Part shown: piece by piece, positions 44,117-53,249 of the stretch
How the letters are laid out: each line of letters begins with the position of its first letter
Numbering within the stretch: position 1 is the stretch's first letter
Source: an uncultured Alphaproteobacteria bacterium
GTDB taxonomy: Bacteria; Pseudomonadota; Alphaproteobacteria; RF32; CAG-239
DNA: 64,000 nucleotides
Assembly (NCBI GenBank): GCA_910577095.1
Contig: CAJTLY010000009.1
Span: forward strand, 1-64,000
Reading direction: 5' to 3'
Position numbers and translations under genes: made by a program
Notes under the pieces: generated by a model
Databases searched by the model: none
What the model was told of the DNA's origin: nothing
What the model saw: the letters and a program-made list of their open reading frames with translations, nothing else

Positions 44117-45457
44117 ATGAACAACGATACCATTTATGCTTTGTCGACGGTGGCCGGAAAATCCGGCGTAGCCGTTTTTCGCATTTCCGGTCCCGCTGCC
44201 TTGCAGGCGGTGCGCCGTTTAACCGCGCTTGATATTGCGCGTCTTCAACCGCGTTACGCTTATTTTGCCGCTCTGTACGATTTGGAAGGCCGACAGGCCG
44301 ATAAAGGGTTGGTCCTTTATTTTAAAGCGCCGGCATCGTTTACCGGCGAAGATATCGTCGAGATTCATTCCCACGGTTCAAAAGCGGTTATTGCCTGTTT
44401 GTTGGAAAATTTGGGAAATATTGAAGGTTTCCGTCTGGCCGAACCGGGAGAATTTTCCAAACGCGCTTTTTACAACGGCAAAATGGATTTGACCGAAGCC
44501 GAAGGGCTGGCTGACCTGATTGATTCCGAAACCCGCGAGCAGCAAAAATACGCCCTGCGTCAAATGAACGGCGAATTAAAAAATCTTTATGACGGTTGGC
44601 GGGAAAAGCTGGTGGAAATTCTGGCTTATCTCGAAGCCTATATTGATTTTCCCGATGAAGAACTTCCCGATGATTTGGTTTCACGCTTGGAAAACACTGT
44701 ATTTAAAGTGGCGGACGAAATTGACGGCCATCTTCGGCAAAGTTCTTGCGGCGAACGTCTGCGCGAAGGATTCCGGGTCGTGATTCTGGGAGAACCGAAT
44801 GCCGGAAAGTCCAGTCTCCTTAATGCACTGGCCAAACGCGAAGCGGTTATTGTTTCCGATATTGCCGGCACAACGCGGGATGCCGTCGATGTTTATATGG
44901 ATATTAACGGTTATCCGGTTATTTTTACCGACACCGCCGGTTTGCGCGAAACTCAGGAACAAATTGAACGACGCGGCATTGAAATAGCTTATGACAAAGC
45001 TAAAAATGCTGATTTGGTAATCGCTTTGCTTAATGGTGAAAATGTTAATCTATTACCATTTGTGGATATAGAAAAAGAATATAAAAACAATATGTTGTAT
45101 GTTGTTAATAAATCTGATAAATTAAGTAAAGAACAGTGTTCCTTCTTAAGTGACAAGGCTTATACGCTTATTTCCGCCAAATATCAGCAGGGAATAGACG
45201 TCCTGCTGCAAAAAATCAGTACACGTATTGCCGAAGAATTTACCGCTTCTTCCGGAGCTTTAATAACCCGTCGGCGTTATCGTGAAATTTTGAACGATGT
45301 ATTTAAAGACCTGCAGCGCTTCAATTTGCACAAGTCGATTGAACTGGCTGCCGAAGATATTCGTTTGGCGGCGCGAAATATCGGCAAAATTACCGGACGC
45401 ATCGAAGTGGACGAGATTTTAGACAAGATATTCGGCAGTTTTTGCATCGGCAAATAA
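44117..45457 (+). CDS. mnmE: tRNA uridine-5-carboxymethylaminomethyl(34) GTPase MnmE
   Basis: A 446-residue GTPase that with MnmG modifies the wobble uridine of tRNAs. It has an N-terminal folate-binding domain, a helical domain and an inserted G domain: GEPNAGKSS, DIAGTTRD, DTAGLRE, NKSDK. It ends in the conserved FCIGK with the catalytic Cys. AAGGAG sits 5 bases before ATG 44117. Several genes separate it from mnmG, but the pair is in the usual origin-linked cluster. Confidence 0.96.
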   Translation: MNNDTIYALSTVAGKSGVAVFRISGPAALQAVRRLTALDIARLQPRYAYFAALYDLEGRQADKGLVLYFKAPASFTGEDIVEIHSHGSKAVIACLLENLGNIEGFRLAEPGEFSKRAFYNGKMDLTEAEGLADLIDSETREQQKYALRQMNGELKNLYDGWREKLVEILAYLEAYIDFPDEELPDDLVSRLENTVFKVADEIDGHLRQSSCGERLREGFRVVILGEPNAGKSSLLNALAKREAVIVSDIAGTTRDAVDVYMDINGYPVIFTDTAGLRETQEQIERRGIEIAYDKAKNADLVIALLNGENVNLLPFVDIEKEYKNNMLYVVNKSDKLSKEQCSFLSDKAYTLISAKYQQGIDVLLQKISTRIAEEFTASSGALITRRRYREILNDVFKDLQRFNLHKSIELAAEDIRLAARNIGKITGRIEVDEILDKIFGSFCIGK

Positions 45458-45465
45458 CTTATCCG

Positions 45466-46059
45466 TCAATCGGAAGAAAACGTATAAGCCTGCGGAATCC
45501 GATAAACGTAAATATTGTTGAATTTGTAAAATCCTTTGACTTCGATGATTTCATCCGCCCGAAAACCCGGGATGTAAAAACTGTTTGAATAGACGACGGT
45601 TCCTTTCGAGCCGTCGGTTTTCAGTTTTTGCCCAAAACGTTCCATCAACGGCTGCATCAAAAAACAGGCGATAATGTCAAAATCTTTAAAGGAACAATCA
45701 AACATATCCCGACGGATGATTTGGACATTGGTCAGCTTGCGGGTTCGAAAAGCGGCAACCGCGGCGGTGAAACGGTTCCATTCGATACCGACAAAGCGAT
45801 GCTGCGGATGCTTGCGTGCCAGTTCAATCAGCAAAGTTCCGGTGCCGCATCCGGGATCCAAAACGTTAAACGGCCGTTCCGATTTTTGCAGTTGAGCGTC
45901 AATTCGCCCAATCATTATTTTCTTTTGCTTGCCGAAACTGGGAACCAAAGGCGGACATTTGCGGAACTCTTGGTTGACAAACAGGCGTATAATGTCAACC
46001 CATATCCATATTAATGCCGCCATCAGCAAAACATAGATAAATACGGCAAACCATATCAT
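45466..46059 (-). CDS. Membrane-anchored class I methyltransferase-like protein
   Basis: A 197-residue protein with one N-terminal transmembrane helix (about 1-28) and a Rossmann methyltransferase domain with motif I LDPGCGTGTLLIELA and motif II-like FVGIEWN. Motif IV-like DIIACFLMQPLMERF replaces an N/DPPY motif, so a DNA amino-methyltransferase is unlikely. The substrate is unknown. ATG 46059 is chosen because GGAGAAG lies 5 bases upstream; an in-frame GTG at 46113 would add 18 residues. Confidence 0.75.
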   Translation of the reverse strand: MIWFAVFIYVLLMAALIWIWVDIIRLFVNQEFRKCPPLVPSFGKQKKIMIGRIDAQLQKSERPFNVLDPGCGTGTLLIELARKHPQHRFVGIEWNRFTAAVAAFRTRKLTNVQIIRRDMFDCSFKDFDIIACFLMQPLMERFGQKLKTDGSKGTVVYSNSFYIPGFRADEIIEVKGFYKFNNIYVYRIPQAYTFSSD

Positions 46060-46248
46060 TATTCTTCTCCGCAATTGGGCATTTTGACGATAGAGAACCG
46101 AATCTGTTCTCACACTCTTAACCTTATTCTAAAACTTTTATGCTAAGGTTTGGTTAATCGTATGCGGATAATGCGTTTTTGTAATAAAAAAGCTTGATAA
46201 AGCATCAAAAAAACGTTAAACAGCAAACAGATAAGAACAGAGGCTGAA

Positions 46249-48102
46249 ATGCATATCAAAAATCACTATAACGTTATTGTCGTCGGCGGAGGCCATGCCG
46301 GTTGCGAAGCTTGTGCCGCTGCCGCGCGAACCGGTGCCGAAACCTTGCTGATTACCCACAAGATTGCCACCATCGGCGAGATGTCGTGCAATCCTGCCGT
46401 CGGCGGACTGGGTAAAGGTCATTTGGTGCGCGAAATTGATGCGCTGGACGGATTGATGGGCCGGGTTATCGATCGCGCCGGAATTCAGTTTCGGATGCTT
46501 AATATGTCCAAAGGTCCGGCGGTACGTGGACCGCGCGCTCAGGCGGATCGTGAGCTTTACCGCAAATATATGCTGCAGGCGTTGCAGGAACAGGATAATC
46601 TTGAAATTGTCGAAGCGGCGGTTGAAGGATTGCTTTTTGCCAACGAACGGGCGGCCGGCGTCGTTCTGGCCGACGGAACAAATATTACGGCGGATGCGGT
46701 CGTCCTCACCACCGGCACTTTTTTGAACGGCATCATGTTCACCGGTCATCAAACTTCGATCGGCGGCCGGGTGGACGATGTTTCTTGTGCCGGAATTACG
46801 CCCTGTTTAAATGCGCGGCAATTGCGCTTGGGGCGTTTGAAGACCGGTACGCCGGCCCGCTTGGACGGCAGAACGATTAATTGGCAGATTTTGGATCGGC
46901 AGCATGGAGACGAAGTGCCGCATCCGTTTTCTTATCTGACAGAGAGAATAAGCAATCCCCAGATTGATTGTTTTGTTACCCATACCAACTTGAATACGCA
47001 TCGGATAATTCGCGATAATTTTTCAAAATGCGCGTTATTTTCCGGATTGATAAAAGGCGTTGGGCCGCGATATTGTCCCAGTATTGAAGATAAGCTGGTC
47101 AAATTTGCCGATCGCGAAAGTCACCAGATTTTTCTCGAACCCGAAGGTTTGTCGACCGATGTTGTATATCCCAACGGTATTTCGACTTCTTTGCCGGCGG
47201 ATGTTCAGGAAGCTTTTATTCATACCATTAAAGGCCTGGAGGATGTGAAAATTCTCCGTTATGCTTATGCGATTGAGTATGATTATGTCGATCCTCAGGA
47301 ATTGGATTGTTGTCTGCAACTGAAGAAAGTTCCCGGTTTGTTTCTGGCGGGTCAAATTAACGGGACCACCGGCTATGAAGAAGCGGCGGCGCAAGGTTTG
47401 TTGGCGGGTGTCAATGCGGCATTGTGTGCCGAAGGCCGCGGACGCGAGTTTATCATTGACCGTTCCGAAGCTTACATCGGCGTGATGGTTGACGACCTGA
47501 TTACCAAAGGAGTGGATGAACCGTATCGCATGTTTACTTCACGTTCGGAATATCGTCTCCATCTGCGGGCCGACAACGCCGATCTTCGTCTGACCGCAGC
47601 CGGTCGGGAAGTCGGTTGTGTCGGCAAATTGCGTTGGCATTGTTTTGAACAAAAACGCAAGCAAATTGCCGTTTTGCGAGATTTGGCCGATCAGTTGCAA
47701 ATTAAACCGTCCGAACTTGACCGCCACGGTATTAAAAACAAAAAGGACGGAACCCGGCGTACGGCGTTCAATCTGATGTCTTATGACGATGTTTCACGTG
47801 AAACAATATTAAAAATATGGCCGCAACTGTCAGAATACTCGGCGGACGTTTATGAAGAAGTGGAAATAGAGGCGAAATATGCCGGTTATATCAAACGTCA
47901 ACTGGCCGATATCGAGGTTTTCAAAAAAGATGAAAAGTTGAAAATCCGCGACGATATCGACTATTCTAAAATCGGCGGTTTATCTAACGAAATGGTCATT
48001 AAGCTGAGCCGCATCCGTCCGGCAACGATCGGGGCCGCTTCACGTATTTCCGGCGTAACTCCGGCGGCGGTAATGGCGATTTTGGGCTATCTTAAGAAAT
48101 AG
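46249..48102 (+). CDS. mnmG: tRNA uridine-5-carboxymethylaminomethyl(34) synthesis enzyme MnmG (GidA)
   Basis: A 617-residue FAD enzyme, partner of MnmE. It has the dinucleotide-binding [10 protein letters not shown], the [23 protein letters not shown] segment, the [10 protein letters not shown] loop, [10 protein letters not shown] and a C-terminal helical domain. A perfect parS sequence is embedded in its coding region (47790-47805, encoding DDVSRET). The HD gene starts 10 bases after its stop. Confidence 0.97.
   Translation: MHIKNHYNVIVVGGGHAGCEACAAAARTGAETLLITHKIATIGEMSCNPAVGGLGKGHLVREIDALDGLMGRVIDRAGIQFRMLNMSKGPAVRGPRAQADRELYRKYMLQALQEQDNLEIVEAAVEGLLFANERAAGVVLADGTNITADAVVLTTGTFLNGIMFTGHQTSIGGRVDDVSCAGITPCLNARQLRLGRLKTGTPARLDGRTINWQILDRQHGDEVPHPFSYLTERISNPQIDCFVTHTNLNTHRIIRDNFSKCALFSGLIKGVGPRYCPSIEDKLVKFADRESHQIFLEPEGLSTDVVYPNGISTSLPADVQEAFIHTIKGLEDVKILRYAYAIEYDYVDPQELDCCLQLKKVPGLFLAGQINGTTGYEEAAAQGLLAGVNAALCAEGRGREFIIDRSEAYIGVMVDDLITKGVDEPYRMFTSRSEYRLHLRADNADLRLTAAGREVGCVGKLRWHCFEQKRKQIAVLRDLADQLQIKPSELDRHGIKNKKDGTRRTAFNLMSYDDVSRETILKIWPQLSEYSADVYEEVEIEAKYAGYIKRQLADIEVFKKDEKLKIRDDIDYSKIGGLSNEMVIKLSRIRPATIGAASRISGVTPAAVMAILGYLKK
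47790..47805. promoter_or_regulatory. parS: parS centromere site within mnmG
   Basis: TGTTTCACGTGAAACA, a perfect 16-bp match to the ParB-binding consensus, inside mnmG about 3.4 kb upstream of parA. Confidence 0.93.
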
Positions 48103-48112
48103 GAGTTTTGAA

Positions 48113-48733
48113 TTGACTGTATTTCCTGACCGCGATCGAGCCGAAGCTTTGTGGGAAGAAGGGATCCGCTATCGTCTTTCGCGTCCCTATCCTTTTGATC
48201 TGGAATGCGAATATCGTTTTCATACCCGCGGCGTTGCCGAAGCGGCCGAAAAAATTGCCGCTTGCGTTCCCGGTCTTGTTCCGGAAAGAGCATTTGTTTT
48301 CGGCCTGTTGCACGATTACGGCAAAAGAATCAGCCAAAGCCGCGAAAACAAATTTCACGGGCAGGAAGGTTACGAGCAGATGATGAAACTCGGTTATCCG
48401 GAAATTGCGCAAATCTGCCTCACTCATACTTTTCCCGACAAGGATTTTAATCCGGAACAATATTCTTTTCCGCCGGAATGGTTTGACTGGATCCGTTGCC
48501 GCTTGGCGCCGATGGTCTATGATGATTATGATTTGCTGATCGCTTTTTGTGACAAGCTGTTCGAAGCCTGCGCAATGGTCTCAATTGAAGAAAGGATTGC
48601 GGCGATTGTCCGGCGCTACGGTCTCAGTATTTGTCAGCGCGACCTTTTATATCATCAAAGTATGAAACTGAAACATTACTTTGATGCTAAAACCGGTCGG
48701 GACGTTTATGAAATTTTAGGTTTGGAGAAATAA
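48113..48733 (+). CDS. HD-domain hydrolase-like protein
   Basis: A 206-residue protein with an HD-superfamily core: His in RFHTRGVAEAAEKIA and the paired HD in FGLLHDYGKRI (about 63-73), then HTFPD and a later Asp-rich helix. It fits small metal-dependent phosphohydrolases of the YqeK/COG1418 kind but is not a clear match to any. The start is TTG 48113 with AGGAG 7 bases upstream. It forms a tight run with mnmG and the PHP pair, which suggests an operon. The substrate is unknown. Confidence 0.75.
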   Translation: MTVFPDRDRAEALWEEGIRYRLSRPYPFDLECEYRFHTRGVAEAAEKIAACVPGLVPERAFVFGLLHDYGKRISQSRENKFHGQEGYEQMMKLGYPEIAQICLTHTFPDKDFNPEQYSFPPEWFDWIRCRLAPMVYDDYDLLIAFCDKLFEACAMVSIEERIAAIVRRYGLSICQRDLLYHQSMKLKHYFDAKTGRDVYEILGLEK

Positions 48734-48735
48734 AA

Positions 48736-49554
48736 ATGCAAAAATTCAGTTATCACACCCACACCAATGCCCTCGGTATTTTTGACGGCCGTTGTACAGC
48801 CGAACAAATGATTGAACAGGCGCAAAAAATAGGTTATCGGGAAATCGGTATTTCCAACCATTTGGTTTATCATCCCAACATGACGGTCGGAAATCCGATG
48901 TTTTTTAACGATTATAATCTTCTCGAAGACGCAATGATGCGGATTGCCGACGAGATTCGTCAAGCGGCTTCAACCGCTGCAATAAAAGTCTTTCTCGGAT
49001 TTGAAGTTGACTTTTTTCCCTCTGCGGAATGGCGCCGTTGTTTTGAGAAATTGCGCAAGAAAATCAATGCCGATTATTATATAGGATCTTTCCATTATCT
49101 GCGCAATCGGGACGAAAGCCGGATCGAAAATATGTATTTGTACAATCCGCTTCAACCCTCATATACAGAAGACGAAATTAAAGAAGCAATCAGTCTCTAC
49201 TGGCAGAATGCCGCTTTGGCTGCCGAAAGCGGATATTTCGATTTTATTGCTCATCCCGATGTTTACAAGATTTTTCCGCATTTTGCCGCTTATGGCGAGG
49301 AAGAGGACAAATGGCATTTTATTGAAACCATGGGACGGTTAAAACATCCTTATGAGCTGAATACCAGCGGCTGGCGCAAATGCGGCGAACAGCATCCTTA
49401 TCGTTGGATGATGGAAGAATTAAACCGTTTGGAAGTTCCGGTTGTCATCAGTGACGATGCTCATGACGTTTCTCAGTTGGCTAATTATTTTGAGCAAGCG
49501 GAGCAATTGTTACAGTCGCTTGATTATAAAAAACGCTGGAAGTTGGAAAAATAA
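48736..49554 (+). CDS. PHP-domain hydrolase, copy 1 (HisJ-like)
   Basis: A 272-residue polymerase-and-histidinol-phosphatase (PHP) protein. The N-terminus MQKFSYHTHT holds the first HxH; later metal ligands appear as ISNHLVYH, FEVDFFP, GSFHYL, IAHPDVYK and VVISDDAHD. The order and spacing match the histidinol-phosphatase (HisJ) group. It starts 2 bases after the HD gene, and the paralogue begins the next base after its stop. No other his gene is visible, so a role in histidine synthesis is uncertain. Confidence 0.82.
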   Translation: MQKFSYHTHTNALGIFDGRCTAEQMIEQAQKIGYREIGISNHLVYHPNMTVGNPMFFNDYNLLEDAMMRIADEIRQAASTAAIKVFLGFEVDFFPSAEWRRCFEKLRKKINADYYIGSFHYLRNRDESRIENMYLYNPLQPSYTEDEIKEAISLYWQNAALAAESGYFDFIAHPDVYKIFPHFAAYGEEEDKWHFIETMGRLKHPYELNTSGWRKCGEQHPYRWMMEELNRLEVPVVISDDAHDVSQLANYFEQAEQLLQSLDYKKRWKLEK

Positions 49555-50382
49555 ATGCAAAAATTCAGTTATCACACCCATACCGATTTTTCCGACGGTC
49601 ACAATACGCCGGAAGAAATGCTGCAACAGGCGGCTGATCTCGGTTGGGAAGAAATCGGAATCAGCGATCATCTGATCGTGCATAAAAATATTCGTCAGAG
49701 TTTTTCTTGGCCGCGGTGGGAAAGGACTGACAAGATCGAAATTTTTCATGCCGATTTCAGCGAGGCGACGGACGGTTTTTGCCGTCATGCCGATCATTTG
49801 CGTAAACTTGCCCGTCGTTACAACTTGAAAGTGCGCGTCGGTGCCGAAGTCGATTTTTTTGATTATGACGGCTGGGCGGAAGAGTTTGCCGCTTTTCGCC
49901 ACCGGGTTGGCTTGGATTATTGTATTTCCGGCAATCATTTTCTGCCGTTAAACAACGGCAAACAGATTTTGGACGCCAAAGACAGCGCAATGCTGGATCA
50001 AAATGCTCTTCAAGCGGCCTTACGGCTGCATTTTGCCACTGTTACGGCAGCGGCATGTTCGGGAATGTTTGCTTTTATCGCTCATTTGGATTATTTGCGC
50101 AAAATTCCGCAATGGGCAGAACAGACATTTGCGGCAGAAAAAACGGCCGTGACGGCGGCTCTTGCAAAATCGGCGGTTGGGACCGAACTGAGCAGCAAAG
50201 GAATTCGTAAACAAGGTTATTTTTACCCCGAGGAAAACTGGTTGAAACAAATCATTGAAGCCGATATTCCGTTGGTTATCAGTGACGATGCACATCGCAT
50301 TGAGGAGCTTGGTTTCGAATTTGACAAAGCCGAAGCTTTGTTACAGCAGTTGGGGTGTCATAAACGCTGGCGTTTTAAATAG
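49555..50382 (+). CDS. PHP-domain hydrolase, copy 2 (HisJ-like)
   Basis: A 275-residue tandem paralogue of the preceding gene, with an identical N-terminal decapeptide MQKFSYHTHT and the same metal-site order: ISDHLIVH, AEVDFFDYD, SGNHFLP, IAHLDYLRK and VVISDDAH (as LVISDDAHR). The middle loops diverge strongly, and IAHLD replaces IAHPD. This suggests duplication followed by change of substrate. It abuts copy 1 with no gap. Confidence 0.82.
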   Translation: MQKFSYHTHTDFSDGHNTPEEMLQQAADLGWEEIGISDHLIVHKNIRQSFSWPRWERTDKIEIFHADFSEATDGFCRHADHLRKLARRYNLKVRVGAEVDFFDYDGWAEEFAAFRHRVGLDYCISGNHFLPLNNGKQILDAKDSAMLDQNALQAALRLHFATVTAAACSGMFAFIAHLDYLRKIPQWAEQTFAAEKTAVTAALAKSAVGTELSSKGIRKQGYFYPEENWLKQIIEADIPLVISDDAHRIEELGFEFDKAEALLQQLGCHKRWRFK

Positions 50383-50611
50383 GACATTGTCAAAAAACGT
50401 CGGTCTGTTTGAATAATGCTTTTTATCAATTTGCATCGGCGAATCACAAATCGTTAAAAACAAAACTTTATATTTTCATTACTTCGCGCATTGATTCTTT
50501 TTGTTGTTTTATTTGATTGAAAACACTGTTCTTTTTGATAGTTTTTTTTAAATGTTCATAAGTAATATTTTTATATTCTAAAATTTTCAATTCGTATATA
50601 TAAATACAGCT
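50383..50611. other. A+T-rich spacer before rsmG
   Basis: 229 bases without a gene, with several T-runs. It probably ends the mnmG-PHP transcript and carries the rsmG-parAB promoter, but I see no clear hairpin or consensus promoter. Confidence 0.4.
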
Positions 50612-51232
50612 ATGGAAAATTTTATCAAAACATATGATGTTTCACGTGAAACATATGACCGTCTGAAATGTTGCCAAGAAGCGCTAAACGAATGGCAACA
50701 GAAGTTCAATCTGGTCAGCAACGGTTCGCTTGCCGACAGCTGGAACCGTCATTTTATCGACTCTGCACAACTGTTTCCGCTGATTCCGGAAACTGCGCGT
50801 TCTTTGGCCGATCTGGGAAGCGGCGCCGGTTTTCCGGGAATGGTGTTGGCGATAATGGCCGCTGAAAAAACACCGTATTTAAAAGTGACGCTGATTGAAA
50901 GCATTTATAAAAAAACAGTGTATTTAAATCATCTGGCGCAAATTACCGACTGTAAGGTTGAAGTTGTCAACCGTCGGGTTGAGGAAATTAAAAACCGTCG
51001 CTTTGACGTGATTACGGCTCGCGCCGTGACCGCACTTTCCGATTTGCTCGGATATGCTTTTCCGTTGTTGAATAAAAACGGCCTTTGTCTTTTTCCTAAG
51101 GGGAAAAGTTGGTCCGAAGAAGTCGGTCTGGCCCGGCGTAAATGGAATTTTGAATACGATGCCGTTCCGAGCCGGACCAATCCTGAAAGCGTTATTTTAG
51201 TTATCCGCCATCTTGCTGCAAAAGGGAGATAA
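50612..51232 (+). CDS. rsmG: 16S rRNA (guanine(527)-N7)-methyltransferase RsmG
   Basis: A 206-residue Rossmann methyltransferase (GidB) acting on G527 of 16S rRNA. Motif I is ADLGSGAGFPGMVLAI; the N-terminal WQQKFNLVSN and SWNRHFIDSAQL segments and ITARAVTALSDLL are typical. A perfect parS (50638-50653) lies within its first codons, encoding DVSRET. It ends 3 bases before parA, whose RBS is inside rsmG. Confidence 0.95.
   Translation: MENFIKTYDVSRETYDRLKCCQEALNEWQQKFNLVSNGSLADSWNRHFIDSAQLFPLIPETARSLADLGSGAGFPGMVLAIMAAEKTPYLKVTLIESIYKKTVYLNHLAQITDCKVEVVNRRVEEIKNRRFDVITARAVTALSDLLGYAFPLLNKNGLCLFPKGKSWSEEVGLARRKWNFEYDAVPSRTNPESVILVIRHLAAKGR
50638..50653. promoter_or_regulatory. parS: parS centromere site within rsmG
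   Basis: A second perfect TGTTTCACGTGAAACA, in the 5' end of rsmG, about 600 bp upstream of parA. Confidence 0.93.
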
Positions 51233-51235
51233 ATT

Positions 51236-52015
51236 ATGCCTCGCATCATTGCTGTCGCCAACCGAAAAGGCGGCGTCGGAAAAACCACCACCACCGTCAA
51301 TGTCGCTACTGCGATGGCCGCTGCCGGCAAAAAAGTTTTGGTTATTGATCTCGATCCCCAGTCCAACGCTTCGACCTCGCTCGGCATTGACAAACACGGG
51401 GGCATGATTTCTTCTTATGAAGTGATTATCGGCGAGCGTCCCTTAAACGAAGCGGTTATTTGGACTGAAATTCCCAATTTTTCGCTGGTTCCCGCCTCGC
51501 CTGATTTGGCGGGTGCCGAAGTGGAATTGATTGACAAGCCGCGTCGCGAATTTGCGCTCAAAGATGCTCTCGGAACCTCGGCCGTCAATTACGATTATGT
51601 GCTGATTGACTGTCCGCCTTCTCTGAGTCTGGTAACGATCAATGCGTTGGTGGCGGCCGACGCCGTTATCGTACCTCTGCAATGCGAATACCTGGCCTTG
51701 GAAGGCATCACAGATCTGATTGCCAACATCAATCAAATCAAACGCCGTTTTAATCCGCGGCTGGAACTTCAGGGAGTCGTACTGACAATGTATGACGGCC
51801 GCAATAATCTTACCCAAATGGTGGAAGAAGACGTTCGCAGTTTCTTCGGCAAAAAAGTTTATCAAACCGTTATTCCGCGGAACGTCCGCGTTTCCGAAGC
51901 GCCCTCCCACGGCAAACCCGTTTTGCTTTATGATTTTAAATGCCCGGGCTCACAGGCTTATATCAGTCTTGCCGGTGAAGTTTTGAAAAGAGAAAAGGAA
52001 TTGATAGCATGTTAG
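51236..52015 (+). CDS. parA: Chromosome-partitioning ATPase ParA
   Basis: A 259-residue deviant-Walker ATPase that drives ParB-parS movement to the poles. Walker A KGGVGKTTTT (about 11-20), A' DLDPQ (about 38-42) and Walker B VLIDCPPS are present, and VPLQCEYLALEG follows. AAGGGAG sits just before the start, inside rsmG. parB overlaps its last 7 bases. Confidence 0.97.
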   Translation: MPRIIAVANRKGGVGKTTTTVNVATAMAAAGKKVLVIDLDPQSNASTSLGIDKHGGMISSYEVIIGERPLNEAVIWTEIPNFSLVPASPDLAGAEVELIDKPRREFALKDALGTSAVNYDYVLIDCPPSLSLVTINALVAADAVIVPLQCEYLALEGITDLIANINQIKRRFNPRLELQGVVLTMYDGRNNLTQMVEEDVRSFFGKKVYQTVIPRNVRVSEAPSHGKPVLLYDFKCPGSQAYISLAGEVLKREKELIAC

Positions 52016-52932
52016 ACGACGGTCACAAAAGAAAAAGTCTCGGCCGCGGTTTGGGCGCCCTGCTCGGCGACGACCTCGGGTTTTTGGATTCCGAAACCCC
52101 GGCTCCGAAAGCCGGTGAAAAAAAGATTGCGATTGCCGATCTCACGCCCAGCCCTTACCAGCCGCGGCTTGATTTTAATCCCGAAGCTCTGGAGGCGCTG
52201 GCACAGTCGGTAGCGGAAAAAGGAATTTTACAACCGCTGCTGGTTCGCGAACTCGGAAGCGGCAAGTATGAGATCATCGCCGGCGAACGCCGTTTCAGAG
52301 CCGCTAAAATGGCAGGCTTGACGGAAGTTCCCGCAGTGGTGAAAAATATGAACGATCAGGAAGTTCTCGAAGTTGCCCTGATTGAGAATCTTCTCCGCGA
52401 AAATCTTTCGGCAATTGAAGAAGCCGAAGGACTGCAGCGGCTGATTGATGAATTTTCGCATACGCAGGAAGCGCTTTCAAAGGTTATCGGCAAGTCGCGC
52501 AGTTATATCGCCAACACGCTTCGCCTTTTGTCATTGCCGGCAAAGGTTCAGCAAATGGTGCGCGACGGTATTCTGACCGCCGGTCAGGTGCGTCCGCTGA
52601 TCGGTATCGACAACGCCGAAGAGTTGGCCGGGCGGATTGCCGAACGCGGTCTTAATGCCCGTCAGGCCGAAGCTCTGGCGGCAAAAGCCAAACAACCGGC
52701 AGTGTCACGCAAACAGACGGCTGCGGACGGCGATCTGACCGAACTTTCGGAAGGAATTGCCCGCCGGCTGGGAGTTAAGGTTAAAATTACGCCGGCCAAA
52801 AACGGTGCCGGAAAGATTGTGCTGCAATATGCTAATTTAGCCGATTTGGATAAGATTATTGACATTTTGCAGCAAAAGTCTACACTGTCAGACGGCAGAC
52901 CGGCCAAATTTACAATGAATATTGTCGATTGA
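52009..52932 (+). CDS. parB: Chromosome-partitioning protein ParB
   Basis: A 307-residue parS-binding CTPase. It has the N-terminal [13 protein letters not shown] segment that contacts ParA, the ParB/Srx CTPase box [17 protein letters not shown], the [29 protein letters not shown] and a C-terminal dimerisation domain. It is coupled to parA by a 7-base overlap. Two perfect parS sites lie within 5 kb upstream. Confidence 0.97.
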   Translation: MLDDGHKRKSLGRGLGALLGDDLGFLDSETPAPKAGEKKIAIADLTPSPYQPRLDFNPEALEALAQSVAEKGILQPLLVRELGSGKYEIIAGERRFRAAKMAGLTEVPAVVKNMNDQEVLEVALIENLLRENLSAIEEAEGLQRLIDEFSHTQEALSKVIGKSRSYIANTLRLLSLPAKVQQMVRDGILTAGQVRPLIGIDNAEELAGRIAERGLNARQAEALAAKAKQPAVSRKQTAADGDLTELSEGIARRLGVKVKITPAKNGAGKIVLQYANLADLDKIIDILQQKSTLSDGRPAKFTMNIVD

Positions 52933-52941
52933 GGAAAGAAA

Positions 52942-53172
52942 ATGACTATACTTGATAAAATGCTCGAAAACTGTAAAAATAACGGTTTTCAACCTACTGA
53001 AAATATTGAAAAAATTGCTCGTGCCAAAAATATGATGTTCGGCGAGCAGTCTTGGCAGCGCTGTCCGTGCGACGGTCGCAACGAAGAACGTTACTGCATT
53101 TCCGAATTGTGCCGCAGCGATATCGAACGCGACGGCATCTGCCATTGTCGTTGTTACAGCAAAGCAAAATAA
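52942..53172 (+). CDS. Ferredoxin-thioredoxin reductase catalytic-like protein
   Basis: A 76-residue cysteine-rich protein. The Cys pattern is CPC-x8-C-x4-C-x8-CHC-x-C, closely resembling the catalytic beta subunit of ferredoxin:thioredoxin reductase (CPC...CPC...CHC), which carries a [4Fe-4S] cluster next to a redox disulfide. The central pair is C-x4-C instead of CPC, so activity is not certain. GAGGAAAG precedes the ATG. It lies 9 bases after parB. The ferredoxin at 17539 and thioredoxin at 27509 are plausible partners. Confidence 0.75.
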   Translation: MTILDKMLENCKNNGFQPTENIEKIARAKNMMFGEQSWQRCPCDGRNEERYCISELCRSDIERDGICHCRCYSKAK

Positions 53173-53249
53173 TTTTACCGGAGTAACTATATTTTTACCG
53201 TCCTCGGCATATATTTAACAAAAACCCAAATTTTCAAGGAAACCGGCCC

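Noticed and set aside
48736..50382. The PHP pair as evidence of a histidine operon
   Set aside because: No other his gene is in the window, and PHP hydrolases have many substrates.
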